Positions 1 through 6,644 of a DNA stretch of 15,127 nt are shown piece by piece (within the stretch, counting starts at the first letter, position 1; every line of letters begins with the position of its first letter). The translations under genes were made by a program, and so were the position numbers. Location of the stretch: NCBI GenBank assembly GCA_028876035.1, contig JAGWTK010000048.1:1-15127 (forward strand). The letters run 5' to 3'. The stretch is from Bacteroidota bacterium (lineage in GTDB: Bacteria; Bacteroidota; Bacteroidia; Chitinophagales; Chitinophagaceae). The notes beneath the pieces are model-generated. The model was not told the origin of the DNA and ran no database searches. It worked only from the letters and a program-made list of their open reading frames with translations.

Positions 1-1
1 T

Positions 2-2164
2 GTGAGACCGAACCATTACCCGTTACCTGCCTTATTATCATTTCTACTGTTATTAGCCGCAATCCCTGTTTTTGCACAGGACAACACCCGGATTGTATCG
101 GACCGTTGCGGCACGATGCAAACCTTGGAGCTCCGCTGGAAAGCACATCCAAAAGAAAAGCAACAATTCGAAGCAGAACGTGCAAAGTTCAATGAATCAC
201 TCCGGCAGGCTAATAACCGCATGCAGTCGGTCAATGGCAATGCGGGCAACCGCAGCCCTTTGATTGTGCCGGTGGTGTTTCACATCGTGCTTACCAATCC
301 TGCGTTGGTAACGGATGCACAGATACAGGCCCAACTCGATACATTAAACCGCGATTTTGCCGGTGCCAATGGTGACTCTGTGCTGATCCCCTCATATTTT
401 AAACCGCTGTATGGTAAATCGGTGATACAGTTTTGCATGGCGAAGCAAACGCCCAATGGCGAACCAACTAACGGTATCGATCGCGTAACAACGGCACAAA
501 CTTCTTTCAGCAATACAAATGATGGTGTTAAATACAGTTCACTGGGCGGTGTAGATGCCTGGGATCCGACCAGCTATTTCAATGTGTGGGTATGTGTGCT
601 GGGCAACGGTATTCTTGGCTATGCAACCTTTCCCGGATCCGGGGCGGCCGCATCACAGGGTGTTGCAATGGATTACCGCTCGCTTCCTGCCGGCTCTTAT
701 ACATTTTACAATGGTGGAAAAACACTCACCCATGAAGCGGGTCACTATTTCAATCTATACCATATCTGGGGTGATGACAACGGGGCCTGTACCGGAACCG
801 ACTTTGTAGACGACACTCCCAACCAGGCCAATTCCAGCAGCACCTGTTCTACCGGCATCAAAACCGATGCCTGCACGCCCGGCGGCAATGGCATCATGTA
901 CCAGAACTACATGGATTATACAGCCGACAATTGCCTGGTGTTGTTTACCACGCAACAGGTAGCACGCATGGAAGCGGCATACAATACGTATCGCAATTCA
1001 TTCCAGAATTCACTGGGTTGTCAAACACCGGTTTTATTGAACCTCGATGCACAGTTGAGAACTATTAATCAACCCGGACAAAGAATCTGCAATACGCCTT
1101 TCTCCCCGGTGGTAACCGTTCGCAACAGGGGTTCGCAAACATTAACGAGTTTAACGATCACATCGGTGGTAGATAACAATGCTACGTATGTGTACAATTG
1201 GACGGGTACCCTGGCCTCATTGTCGTCAACGGATATTACCGTAAGCTCCATTACCGCAGCGGCGGGCACACATTCACTGAAAATTTATGTTTCAAAGCCA
1301 AACAACGGAACGGATCAAAATAACGGCAATGATACATTGACGACCAGTTTCCTGTTTAGTACGCCTGTCACCTCGTTAAAGGAAGGGTTCGAAAACCTGC
1401 CCTTCCCTCCTGCCGGATGGGATATTGTAAATCCAGACGGCGGCATCACCTGGCAAAGGGCGAATGTGGGCAAAACGGGTGCGTACAGTGCCATGATCAA
1501 TAACCTGGATTATACGGCAGTTGGACAACAGGATTACCTGCGCTTACCCGATGCCGTTATCAGCGGGGTCGACTCAGCTTTCCTGTCGTTTGATGTGGCG
1601 GCGGCCACGTATACCGATATTAGCACAGCCAATAATGTATGGGATACACTTGAAGTGCTTATTAGTACCGACTGCGGCGCATCGTATACCAGTCTCTATA
1701 AGAAATGGGGCAGCTCGCTGGTAACCCGCACCGCTCCATTGACCACTGCCTATATTCCGGCATCCTCCGAGTGGCGGCGTGATTCTGTAAACCTGGGCGC
1801 TTACATTGCAACATCAGGCAAAATATTGCTGGCCTTCCGCAATACCACCGGGTTCGAAAACAATATCTACCTGGATAATATCAACCTGCGAACGGTAACG
1901 ATCAGTCCGTTCCTGAAAAAAGCAGGTTTCCTGGTTACGCCGAGTCCAACGAACGGCCAGGTGATTGTGCAATTCTACCCGCAGCCAACCGATATCAAGG
2001 GCATAGCTATTTTCAATATGGCGGGTCAGAAAATCGCCGAAGCCGTGGGCATGGGCCAGTCGAATTACTATTCATTCGACATCAGCCATGCATCCGCAGG
2101 CATTTACACGGTTCGGGTTGTTAAGGGGAACAATACATTAATAAAGAAGATCGTCAAACTTTAA
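2..2164 (+). CDS. Secreted M43-type zinc metalloprotease with T9SS C-terminal sorting domain
   Basis: Predicted extracellular zinc endopeptidase of the M43 (pappalysin/cytophagalysin-like) family. Residues 1-25 form a signal peptide ending near VFAQ. The zinc site HEAGHYFNLYH lies at 244-254 (H244, H248 and H254 as ligands, E245 as catalytic base), and a Met-turn NYMDY lies at 302-306, the metzincin arrangement. Residues about 345-450 look like an Ig-like/CARDB-type segment. Residues about 455-635 resemble a jelly-roll adhesion domain (EGFENLPFPPAGW start). Residues about 640-720 are a Por-type T9SS sorting domain ending in GIYTVRVVKGNNTLIKKIVKL-like sequence, so export to the surface or medium by T9SS is expected. 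The first codon is GTG at the window edge. Because a complete signal peptide follows, the gene is probably nearly complete, but an upstream start outside the window cannot be excluded. The substrate is unknown. Confidence 0.9.
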   Translation: MRPNHYPLPALLSFLLLLAAIPVFAQDNTRIVSDRCGTMQTLELRWKAHPKEKQQFEAERAKFNESLRQANNRMQSVNGNAGNRSPLIVPVVFHIVLTNPALVTDAQIQAQLDTLNRDFAGANGDSVLIPSYFKPLYGKSVIQFCMAKQTPNGEPTNGIDRVTTAQTSFSNTNDGVKYSSLGGVDAWDPTSYFNVWVCVLGNGILGYATFPGSGAAASQGVAMDYRSLPAGSYTFYNGGKTLTHEAGHYFNLYHIWGDDNGACTGTDFVDDTPNQANSSSTCSTGIKTDACTPGGNGIMYQNYMDYTADNCLVLFTTQQVARMEAAYNTYRNSFQNSLGCQTPVLLNLDAQLRTINQPGQRICNTPFSPVVTVRNRGSQTLTSLTITSVVDNNATYVYNWTGTLASLSSTDITVSSITAAAGTHSLKIYVSKPNNGTDQNNGNDTLTTSFLFSTPVTSLKEGFENLPFPPAGWDIVNPDGGITWQRANVGKTGAYSAMINNLDYTAVGQQDYLRLPDAVISGVDSAFLSFDVAAATYTDISTANNVWDTLEVLISTDCGASYTSLYKKWGSSLVTRTAPLTTAYIPASSEWRRDSVNLGAYIATSGKILLAFRNTTGFENNIYLDNINLRTVTISPFLKKAGFLVTPSPTNGQVIVQFYPQPTDIKGIAIFNMAGQKIAEAVGMGQSNYYSFDISHASAGIYTVRVVKGNNTLIKKIVKL

Positions 2165-2174
2165 CGCGCTATCG

Positions 2175-2279
2175 GTTCATCGTTCATGGTTCCTTGTTCA
2201 TAGTTGTCAGCCTGCCGAAAGGGGAGCCACTACGCATAGAGAACTATGAACGAAAAACGAAGAACCAAAAACTAAAAAC
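2175..2279. repeat. Inverted pair of 7-bp-period GTTCNTN arrays between convergent genes
   Basis: On the + strand, 2175-2202 reads as four consecutive 7-mers each starting GTTC (GTTCATC, GTTCATG and so on), with a fifth degenerate unit to 2209. On the - strand, 2279-2238 reads as six consecutive 7-mers starting GTTC or GTTT with the same phase. The innermost units pair as a perfect 10-bp inverted repeat: GTTCATAGTT at 2196-2205 and AACTATGAAC at 2242-2251. The roughly 30-bp spacer between the arrays shows no periodicity. The block fills the whole gap between the stop of the protease gene and the stop of the GH3 gene. It could serve as a bidirectional terminator or RNA 3'-end structure, or be a dispersed repeat family; the function is not known. 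Confidence 0.7.
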
Positions 2280-2282
2280 AGG

Positions 2283-3779
2283 CTACTGGTTCGTGTATTC
2301 AGTCAGTGCATCTGCCAGTTTCCGGTCATTACTAAGCCTGGGCACTTTGTTTTGTCCGCCCAGTTTTCCCACACTTCTCATGTATTCAATGAAACCATTT
2401 TTTCGGACGGGACGGATCTGCAATTGCTGCAGGATGTTCCCGGTGATGAGGTCGTTGTAGTAGATATTTTTTGACCGGAGATAGTCATCAATGCGCTTCG
2501 CAAATCTATTGAGGTCGGATGGCTGGTTTTCGAATTCGATGAACCACTCGTGAAAACTTTTACCATTGCCCTGCTGGATCATCGGCGCTACGGTAAATTC
2601 AGTGATATGAATATTTTCTTCGCTGGCAGCTTTCAGGAGACTGTATTCCACTTCTTCGCCAATCACGTGTTCGCCAAAGGCAGAAATAAAATGTTTGATG
2701 CGGCCGGTTACCACGATGCGATAAGGATCGGTCGACAGAAATTTAACCGTATCACCGAGGTTGTATGCCCATAAGCCTGCATTGTTGTTGATAAGCATCG
2801 CATAGTTTTCTCCCAGTTTCACTTCTGCCAGGCTGAGCCGGGTGGGATTGTCGGACAATATTTCCGATGCGGGTACAAACTCGAAAAAGATGCCGCTGTT
2901 GGTGTTGAGTAACAGTCCTTCTTTGTGCTGGCTATCCTGGAAAGCAAAGAAACCTTCCGACGCGGGAAAAGTTTCGAGACTGTCGATCGTACGGCCTACG
3001 CTGGCGAACAGTTTTGATTTATACGGTTCGAAATTAACGCCGCCATGCACCAGTAAAGAAAGGTTCGGAAATATTTCGTGTATGCTCTTGCCGGTTTTTT
3101 CGGTGAGCCGGTCGAAATACATCTGCATCCATGGTGGAATGCCGCTGATCAGGCGCATATCCTGCCCCATGGTTTCCTCCACTATTTTGTCCAGCTTGGT
3201 TTCCCATTCTTCAATGCAATTGGTCTCATAGGAAGGCAGTTGGTTCGTGCGCAGGTAGCGGGGCACATGGTGGTTCACGATACCGCTGAGCCTGCCGGTT
3301 GGAATGCCCCCCACCCTTTCCAGCTCGGGCGAGCCTGAAAGGAATATCATTTTCCCATCGGCAAAAGCATGGTTCCCGCTTTCCGCCATATAGCAGAGCA
3401 AGGCGTTACGGGCAGTATTAATATGATTAGGGATAGAATCGGCCGTTATGGGAATATATTTAATGCCGCTGGTAGTACCCGAAGTCTTTGCCAGGTAGAT
3501 CGGCAGACCCCTCCAGAGCACATTGTGCTTGCCTTCTTTGATTTGGTTGATATAATGTTTAAACTGTTCGTAATCACGGATTGGCACCGCCTGTTTGAAC
3601 TCCTGGTGGGTACGCACTCCAGCAAGCTGATGGTCGGCCCCGAAGATGGTTTTCGACCCCGTTTTCAGGAGTTCGCCGAGAATGCGCTGCTGGTCGGAAA
3701 CCGCATTGGCCATGTCTTTTTTAACCTGTCTGTGCACGTAGGAAGCAAAGGGCCTGGCAAGGAAAGACTTGACTTTCAT
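2283..3779 (-). CDS. GH3 auxin-responsive promoter family protein (acyl-adenylating enzyme)
   Basis: A 498-residue member of the GH3 family, whose plant members are acyl-acid amido synthetases of the ANL adenylating superfamily. The ATP-binding motif TSGTTSG is at 99-105, followed by IKYIP, as in GH3 enzymes. The C-terminal region carries the family-typical GKLGGQNKVPRLSNDR stretch, and the length matches bacterial homologues. The reaction is presumably ATP-dependent activation of a carboxylic acid and transfer to an amine or thiol; the bacterial substrate is not known. The protein is cytoplasmic, with no signal peptide or membrane segment. The ATG at 3779 lies about 20 bases downstream of a TAnnTTTG-type box. 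The gene is divergent from rplU and convergent with the protease gene, and forms a single-gene unit. Confidence 0.88.
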   Translation of the reverse strand: MKVKSFLARPFASYVHRQVKKDMANAVSDQQRILGELLKTGSKTIFGADHQLAGVRTHQEFKQAVPIRDYEQFKHYINQIKEGKHNVLWRGLPIYLAKTSGTTSGIKYIPITADSIPNHINTARNALLCYMAESGNHAFADGKMIFLSGSPELERVGGIPTGRLSGIVNHHVPRYLRTNQLPSYETNCIEEWETKLDKIVEETMGQDMRLISGIPPWMQMYFDRLTEKTGKSIHEIFPNLSLLVHGGVNFEPYKSKLFASVGRTIDSLETFPASEGFFAFQDSQHKEGLLLNTNSGIFFEFVPASEILSDNPTRLSLAEVKLGENYAMLINNNAGLWAYNLGDTVKFLSTDPYRIVVTGRIKHFISAFGEHVIGEEVEYSLLKAASEENIHITEFTVAPMIQQGNGKSFHEWFIEFENQPSDLNRFAKRIDDYLRSKNIYYNDLITGNILQQLQIRPVRKNGFIEYMRSVGKLGGQNKVPRLSNDRKLADALTEYTNQ

Positions 3780-3802
3780 AGTCTCGTAAAGTTAGAAGGG
3801 AG

Positions 3803-3810
3803 CAAAGATA
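3803..3810 (-). promoter_or_regulatory. Putative Bacteroidetes -7 promoter box for the GH3 gene
   Basis: Read on the minus strand, TATCTTTG matches the TAnnTTTG -7 consensus of the Bacteroidetes primary sigma factor. It lies 23 bases before the ATG at 3779, which allows a short leader. No clean TTTG -33 element is visible at the usual distance. Confidence 0.45.
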
Positions 3811-3865
3811 GGCTGATGGGGCGGTGGGAAGCGTTAAATTAGGGCGGAAATAAATGAATTTTCTG

Positions 3866-3896
3866 TTTGGGTATATCGTTATTTGCCTTACTTTTG
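3866..3896 (+). promoter_or_regulatory. Promoter of rplU-rpmA (TTTG-N19-TACTTTTG)
   Basis: TTTG at 3866-3869 and TACTTTTG at 3889-3896 are separated by 19 bases, a good match to the Bacteroidetes -33/-7 pattern. Transcription would begin a few bases downstream, near 3904, giving a leader of about 15 bases before the rplU ATG at 3918. This position rules out the in-frame TTG at 3867 as the rplU start, because it lies inside the promoter. Confidence 0.75.
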
Positions 3897-3917
3897 CACT
3901 CCTTAAATCGGAAAATT

Positions 3918-4220
3918 ATGTTCGCAGTTGTAAAAATAGCCGGCCAGCAATTCAAGGTAGAAAACGGGCAAACCCTGTTCGTTCCGCGTGTGGAAGGTGC
4001 CAGTGGCGATAAAGTTGAATTCGCTGAAGTGTTGCTCACCGCTTCTGACAATGCTGTAAAAGCAGGTGCCGGGCTGAAAGCAACCGTGAAAGCGGAAATC
4101 CTCGATCAGGTAAAAGGTGATAAAGTAATTGCCTTTAAAATGAAAAGAAGAAAAGGCTTCCGCAAGAAAACCGGTCATCGTACCCAGTACACTAAAATCA
4201 AAATCGAAAGCATTGCTTAA
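3918..4220 (+). CDS. rplU: 50S ribosomal protein L21
   Basis: Large-subunit protein L21, which binds 23S rRNA. The 100-residue product begins MFAVVKIAGQQFKVENG, the standard L21 N-terminus. It contains a basic C-terminal RNA-binding stretch (KMKRRKGFRKKTGHRTQYT), matching the family in sequence and length. I chose the ATG at 3918 rather than the longer in-frame TTG at 3867, because the family start aligns here and a strong TTTG/TAnnTTTG promoter lies between the two. It is followed after 46 bases by rpmA, the usual rplU-rpmA pairing, so the two are probably co-transcribed from the promoter at 3866-3896. Confidence 0.97.
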   Translation: MFAVVKIAGQQFKVENGQTLFVPRVEGASGDKVEFAEVLLTASDNAVKAGAGLKATVKAEILDQVKGDKVIAFKMKRRKGFRKKTGHRTQYTKIKIESIA

Positions 4221-4266
4221 TCTGTCTGACGGATTATTCTATTATCATTTTTAAAAATCTCTTCTC

Positions 4267-4533
4267 ATGGCACATAAAAAAGGTGAAGGTAGTGTAAAGA
4301 ACGGCCGCGATTCACAGAGCAAAAGACTCGGTGTAAAAATCTACGGTGGTCAACCTGCTATTTCTGGTAACATCATCGTTCGCCAGCGTGGTACAGTTTA
4401 TCATGCAGGTAAGAATGTTGGTGTAGGAAAAGACTTTACCCTCTTCGCATTGTCTGATGGTTTGGTAGAATTTAAAAAAGGCCGCAATAACAAAACTTTC
4501 GTTTCTGTTAATGCAGCTGAGGCTACTGCTTAG
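4267..4533 (+). CDS. rpmA: 50S ribosomal protein L27
   Basis: Large-subunit protein L27 (88 residues), whose flexible N-terminus reaches towards the peptidyl-transferase centre. The product begins MAHKKGEGSVKNGRDSQSKR, followed by LGVKIYGGQ and the conserved IIVRQRGTVYHAGKNVG core. The N-terminus starts directly with the mature AHKKG sequence, so there is no cleavable N-terminal extension of the kind seen in Firmicutes L27. It sits 46 bases after rplU in the same orientation, consistent with one ribosomal-protein operon. Confidence 0.97.
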   Translation: MAHKKGEGSVKNGRDSQSKRLGVKIYGGQPAISGNIIVRQRGTVYHAGKNVGVGKDFTLFALSDGLVEFKKGRNNKTFVSVNAAEATA

Positions 4534-4549
4534 TAAAAATTTAATAAAT

Positions 4550-4596
4550 CGCAAAAAAATTTGCGTATTCTAAAAGAAGTTTATATTTTTAACTTC
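4550..4596 (+). repeat. Two small AT-rich stem-loops between rpmA and the basic-protein gene
   Basis: CGCAAA (4550-4555) pairs with TTTGCG (4560-4565) around a four-base A loop. GAAGTT (4576-4581) pairs with AACTTC (4591-4596) around a nine-base AT loop. Neither is followed by a clear U-tract. They could attenuate or process the rplU-rpmA message, or form a structured leader for the downstream gene. No recognisable TAnnTTTG box was found here, so it is unclear whether the small gene has its own promoter. Confidence 0.35.
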
Positions 4597-4633
4597 GTTA
4601 AATTCTTTTACTAACCATTTAAATTCAAAAAAC

Positions 4634-4762
4634 ATGGCAACTGCAAAGAAAGCCGCAAAGAAAAAAGCTGCTCCTAAAAAGAAAGCAGCAAAAAAAGCAG
4701 CTCCAAAAAAGAAAGCCGCTAAAAAAGCAGCTCCTAAGAAAAAAGCTGCTAAGAAGAAATAA
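4634..4762 (+). CDS. 42-residue Lys/Ala/Pro-rich histone H1-like basic protein
   Basis: A very short gene encoding almost only Lys, Ala and Pro (one Thr and the initial Met besides). Residues 12-41 are three perfect copies of the decapeptide AAPKKKAAKK, preceded by a related MATAKKAAKKK start. The composition resembles the C-terminal tail of histone H1 and bacterial Hc1/AlgP-like proteins. A DNA- or RNA-binding, nucleoid-associated role is therefore likely, but inferred only from composition. It lies 100 bases after rpmA and is followed 24 bases later by a strong intrinsic terminator, so it is a defined transcription unit end. The ATG at 4634 is preceded by an A-rich stretch, usual for Bacteroidetes starts. 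The opposite strand also reads open (Phe/Ala-rich, 4570-4776), but only as a shadow. Confidence 0.85.
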   Translation: MATAKKAAKKKAAPKKKAAKKAAPKKKAAKKAAPKKKAAKKK

Positions 4763-4786
4763 GCCTCTTCAAGCAAAGAATACGAG

Positions 4787-4812
4787 TCCCGGCCCAGTGC
4801 CGGGATTTTTTT
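4787..4812 (+). terminator. Intrinsic terminator after the basic-protein gene
   Basis: CCCGGC (4788-4793) pairs perfectly with GCCGGG (4799-4804) around a five-base loop, extended by a T-A pair (4787/4805), and is followed by seven Ts (4806-4812). This ends the rplU-rpmA-basic protein block and separates it from the PolX gene. Confidence 0.92.
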
Positions 4813-4825
4813 GTGCCCTCCCCCT

Positions 4826-4833
4826 TACATTTG
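4826..4833 (+). promoter_or_regulatory. Possible -7 box for the PolX-like gene
   Basis: TACATTTG matches TAnnTTTG and lies 20 bases before the ATG at 4854, immediately after the terminator. A -33 TTTG at the normal distance is absent; the nearest TTTG ends the terminator T-tract, only 12 bases upstream. This is therefore a weak call based on one element. Confidence 0.4.
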
Positions 4834-4853
4834 TCTCTTATTAACGCTTCTAC

Positions 4854-6542
4854 ATGACCGACAATGCCTATATCGCCGACCAGTTTTCGCTCTTGTCAAA
4901 ACTAATGGACATTCATGGCGGCAATAGTTTCAAATCCAAATCCTATGCAGCGGCCGCCTTCAATATTGAAAAGCTGACAGGTCCCCTCAACGAAGTGCCG
5001 GCGGAAAAACTGTCTTCCCTGAAAGGCATCGGCGACTCCGCCGCTAAAAAAATTACAGAGATCCTTGAAACCGGTAAACTGCAGGCACTGGAGGATCTGA
5101 TCCTCGCCACTCCCCCGGGGGTGCTGGAGATGCTCAATATAAAAGGGCTTGGTCCTAAAAAAATCGCAACGGTTTGGAAAGAGATGGAAATTGAATCCCT
5201 CGGCGAACTGCTCTATGCCTGCGAAGAAAACCGGCTCCTGCTGTACAAAGGCTTTGGCGAAAAAACCCAGGCCAATGTAAAAGAAGCCATCGAATATTAC
5301 CTGCAAAACCAGGGCAGCTTCCTCTACGCAGAAATCGAAGCCCTCTATCCCAATATCAAAGGCTACCTCGAAAAATGCTTTGGAGCAGATGCTGTTGCGG
5401 TCACGGGAAATTACCGCCGGCAAGACAATACCATTGACGCACTCGAATTTGTAATCGGCAAACCCACCGAAACAATCAAGCCGGTATTTCAAACGGCACA
5501 ACCACCCGAACTGCTCCAGGAAAGCGATGACACATTGGTGTACAAACTGAAAAATGGGCTGCGCCTGCACCTGCACACAGGCATCGCTTCGCTGCCGCAG
5601 AAACTTTTTCTTACGACTGGTCCCGCATCTTTCACCCAGGATTTTCAGAAGCAGTTTCCCAACAGCGTCCTGCATGACGCAGCGGGTAATGACGATACCG
5701 CCGTTTTCTCGAAGGCTGGCCTTCCGTATATACCGCCCTGTCTCCGCGATATTCCCGGCATTATCGATCGGGCCCGAAACAATGCCTTACCCACCTTAAT
5801 CCAGGCAAACGATATTCGCGGCATCATTCACAGTCATAGTAATTGGAGCGACGGCAGTAATACCATCGAAGAAATGGCAAAAGTCTGTATCGACAAGGGC
5901 TACGAATACCTCGTGATCAGTGATCACAGCAAGAGCGCCTTCTATGCAAACGGCTTACAGGAAGAACGCATCCGCGAACAACACCGCTACGTCGACGAAC
6001 TAAACGCTCGTTTTGCACCCTTCACCATCTTCAAAAGCATCGAGTGCGATATCCTTAACGACGGCAATCTTGATTATAGCAACGAACTGTTGTCAACCTT
6101 TGACCTGGTAATTGCGTCCGTTCACTCCAACCTGAAGATGACCGAAGAGAAAGCAATGATGCGATTGCTCAATGCCATCAACAATCCTTACACCACGATA
6201 TTAGGACATATGACCGGCCGCCTCCTGCTTAGCCGCCGGGGTTACCCGGTTGACCATACACAAGTGATCGAAGCCTGTGCCGCCAATGATGTGGTAATTG
6301 AACTGAATGCGCATCCAAGACGACTGGATATCGACTGGTCGTGGATCGACCATGCATTGGCAAAACAGGTGATGATATCCATTGACCCGGATGCACACAG
6401 TATTGAAGGATATGATGACTGTAAGTATGGCGTACTGGCCGCGCAGAAAGGCGGACTCACCCGCGAAAAAAACCTGAGCAGTTTTTCGCTTGATGCATTC
6501 CGCCACTTTATTTCCGAAAGAAGGAAGAAAAAAAGGATTTAA
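4854..6542 (+). CDS. PolX family protein: degenerate polymerase X module plus intact PHP nuclease domain
   Basis: Bacterial PolX-like protein (562 residues), a family that acts in base-excision and other DNA repair. Residues about 1-85 form the 8-kDa-like domain with a helix-hairpin-helix (LKGIGDSAAKKI), and a second hairpin (IKGLGPKKI) is at 96-104. The polymerase palm retains GNYRR at 185-189. The catalytic carboxylates of the family GDLD motif read DALE here (A196, E198), and the third Asp appears as H239, so nucleotidyl transfer is probably lost. The C-terminal PHP domain (about 322-545) keeps the metal ligands: H326, H328, D333, H358, E397, H424, H452, D513 and H515. A Mn-dependent 3'-5' exonuclease or phosphoesterase role is therefore more likely than polymerisation. 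It is a single gene after a terminator and convergent with the kinase gene. Confidence 0.88.
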   Translation: MTDNAYIADQFSLLSKLMDIHGGNSFKSKSYAAAAFNIEKLTGPLNEVPAEKLSSLKGIGDSAAKKITEILETGKLQALEDLILATPPGVLEMLNIKGLGPKKIATVWKEMEIESLGELLYACEENRLLLYKGFGEKTQANVKEAIEYYLQNQGSFLYAEIEALYPNIKGYLEKCFGADAVAVTGNYRRQDNTIDALEFVIGKPTETIKPVFQTAQPPELLQESDDTLVYKLKNGLRLHLHTGIASLPQKLFLTTGPASFTQDFQKQFPNSVLHDAAGNDDTAVFSKAGLPYIPPCLRDIPGIIDRARNNALPTLIQANDIRGIIHSHSNWSDGSNTIEEMAKVCIDKGYEYLVISDHSKSAFYANGLQEERIREQHRYVDELNARFAPFTIFKSIECDILNDGNLDYSNELLSTFDLVIASVHSNLKMTEEKAMMRLLNAINNPYTTILGHMTGRLLLSRRGYPVDHTQVIEACAANDVVIELNAHPRRLDIDWSWIDHALAKQVMISIDPDAHSIEGYDDCKYGVLAAQKGGLTREKNLSSFSLDAFRHFISERRKKKRI

Positions 6543-6644
6543 CGACCGGTTGAAACATCACTATACCATCACTGGGCGTAGGTACAGCCATACGGCCGGA
6601 TCGTTATAGAAGATGCCTTAAGAAAAAGTCCGGTTGGCGTCCGA

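Noticed and set aside
2175..2279. CRISPR array
   Set aside because: Units are 7 bp with no spacers and the two arrays are in opposite orientation.
3867..3917. Longer rplU start at TTG 3867 adding 17 residues
   Set aside because: It lies inside the TTTG-N19-TAnnTTTG promoter, and the added residues do not belong to L21; the family start is the ATG at 3918.
4570..4776. Minus-strand frame encoding Phe/Ala-rich repeats resembling a membrane protein
   Set aside because: It is the reverse complement of the Lys/Ala repeat gene; the regular hydrophobic pattern arises from AAG/GCT codons read backwards, and it spans the plus-strand stop and leader.
4902..5675. 257-residue open frame on the minus strand
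   Set aside because: It mirrors the PolX-like gene, is rich in Phe/Cys, and has no recognisable domain; the + strand gene has clear motifs.
6543..6644. Terminator between the convergent PolX-like and kinase genes
   Set aside because: No stem with a following U-tract on either strand could be found in these 102 bases.
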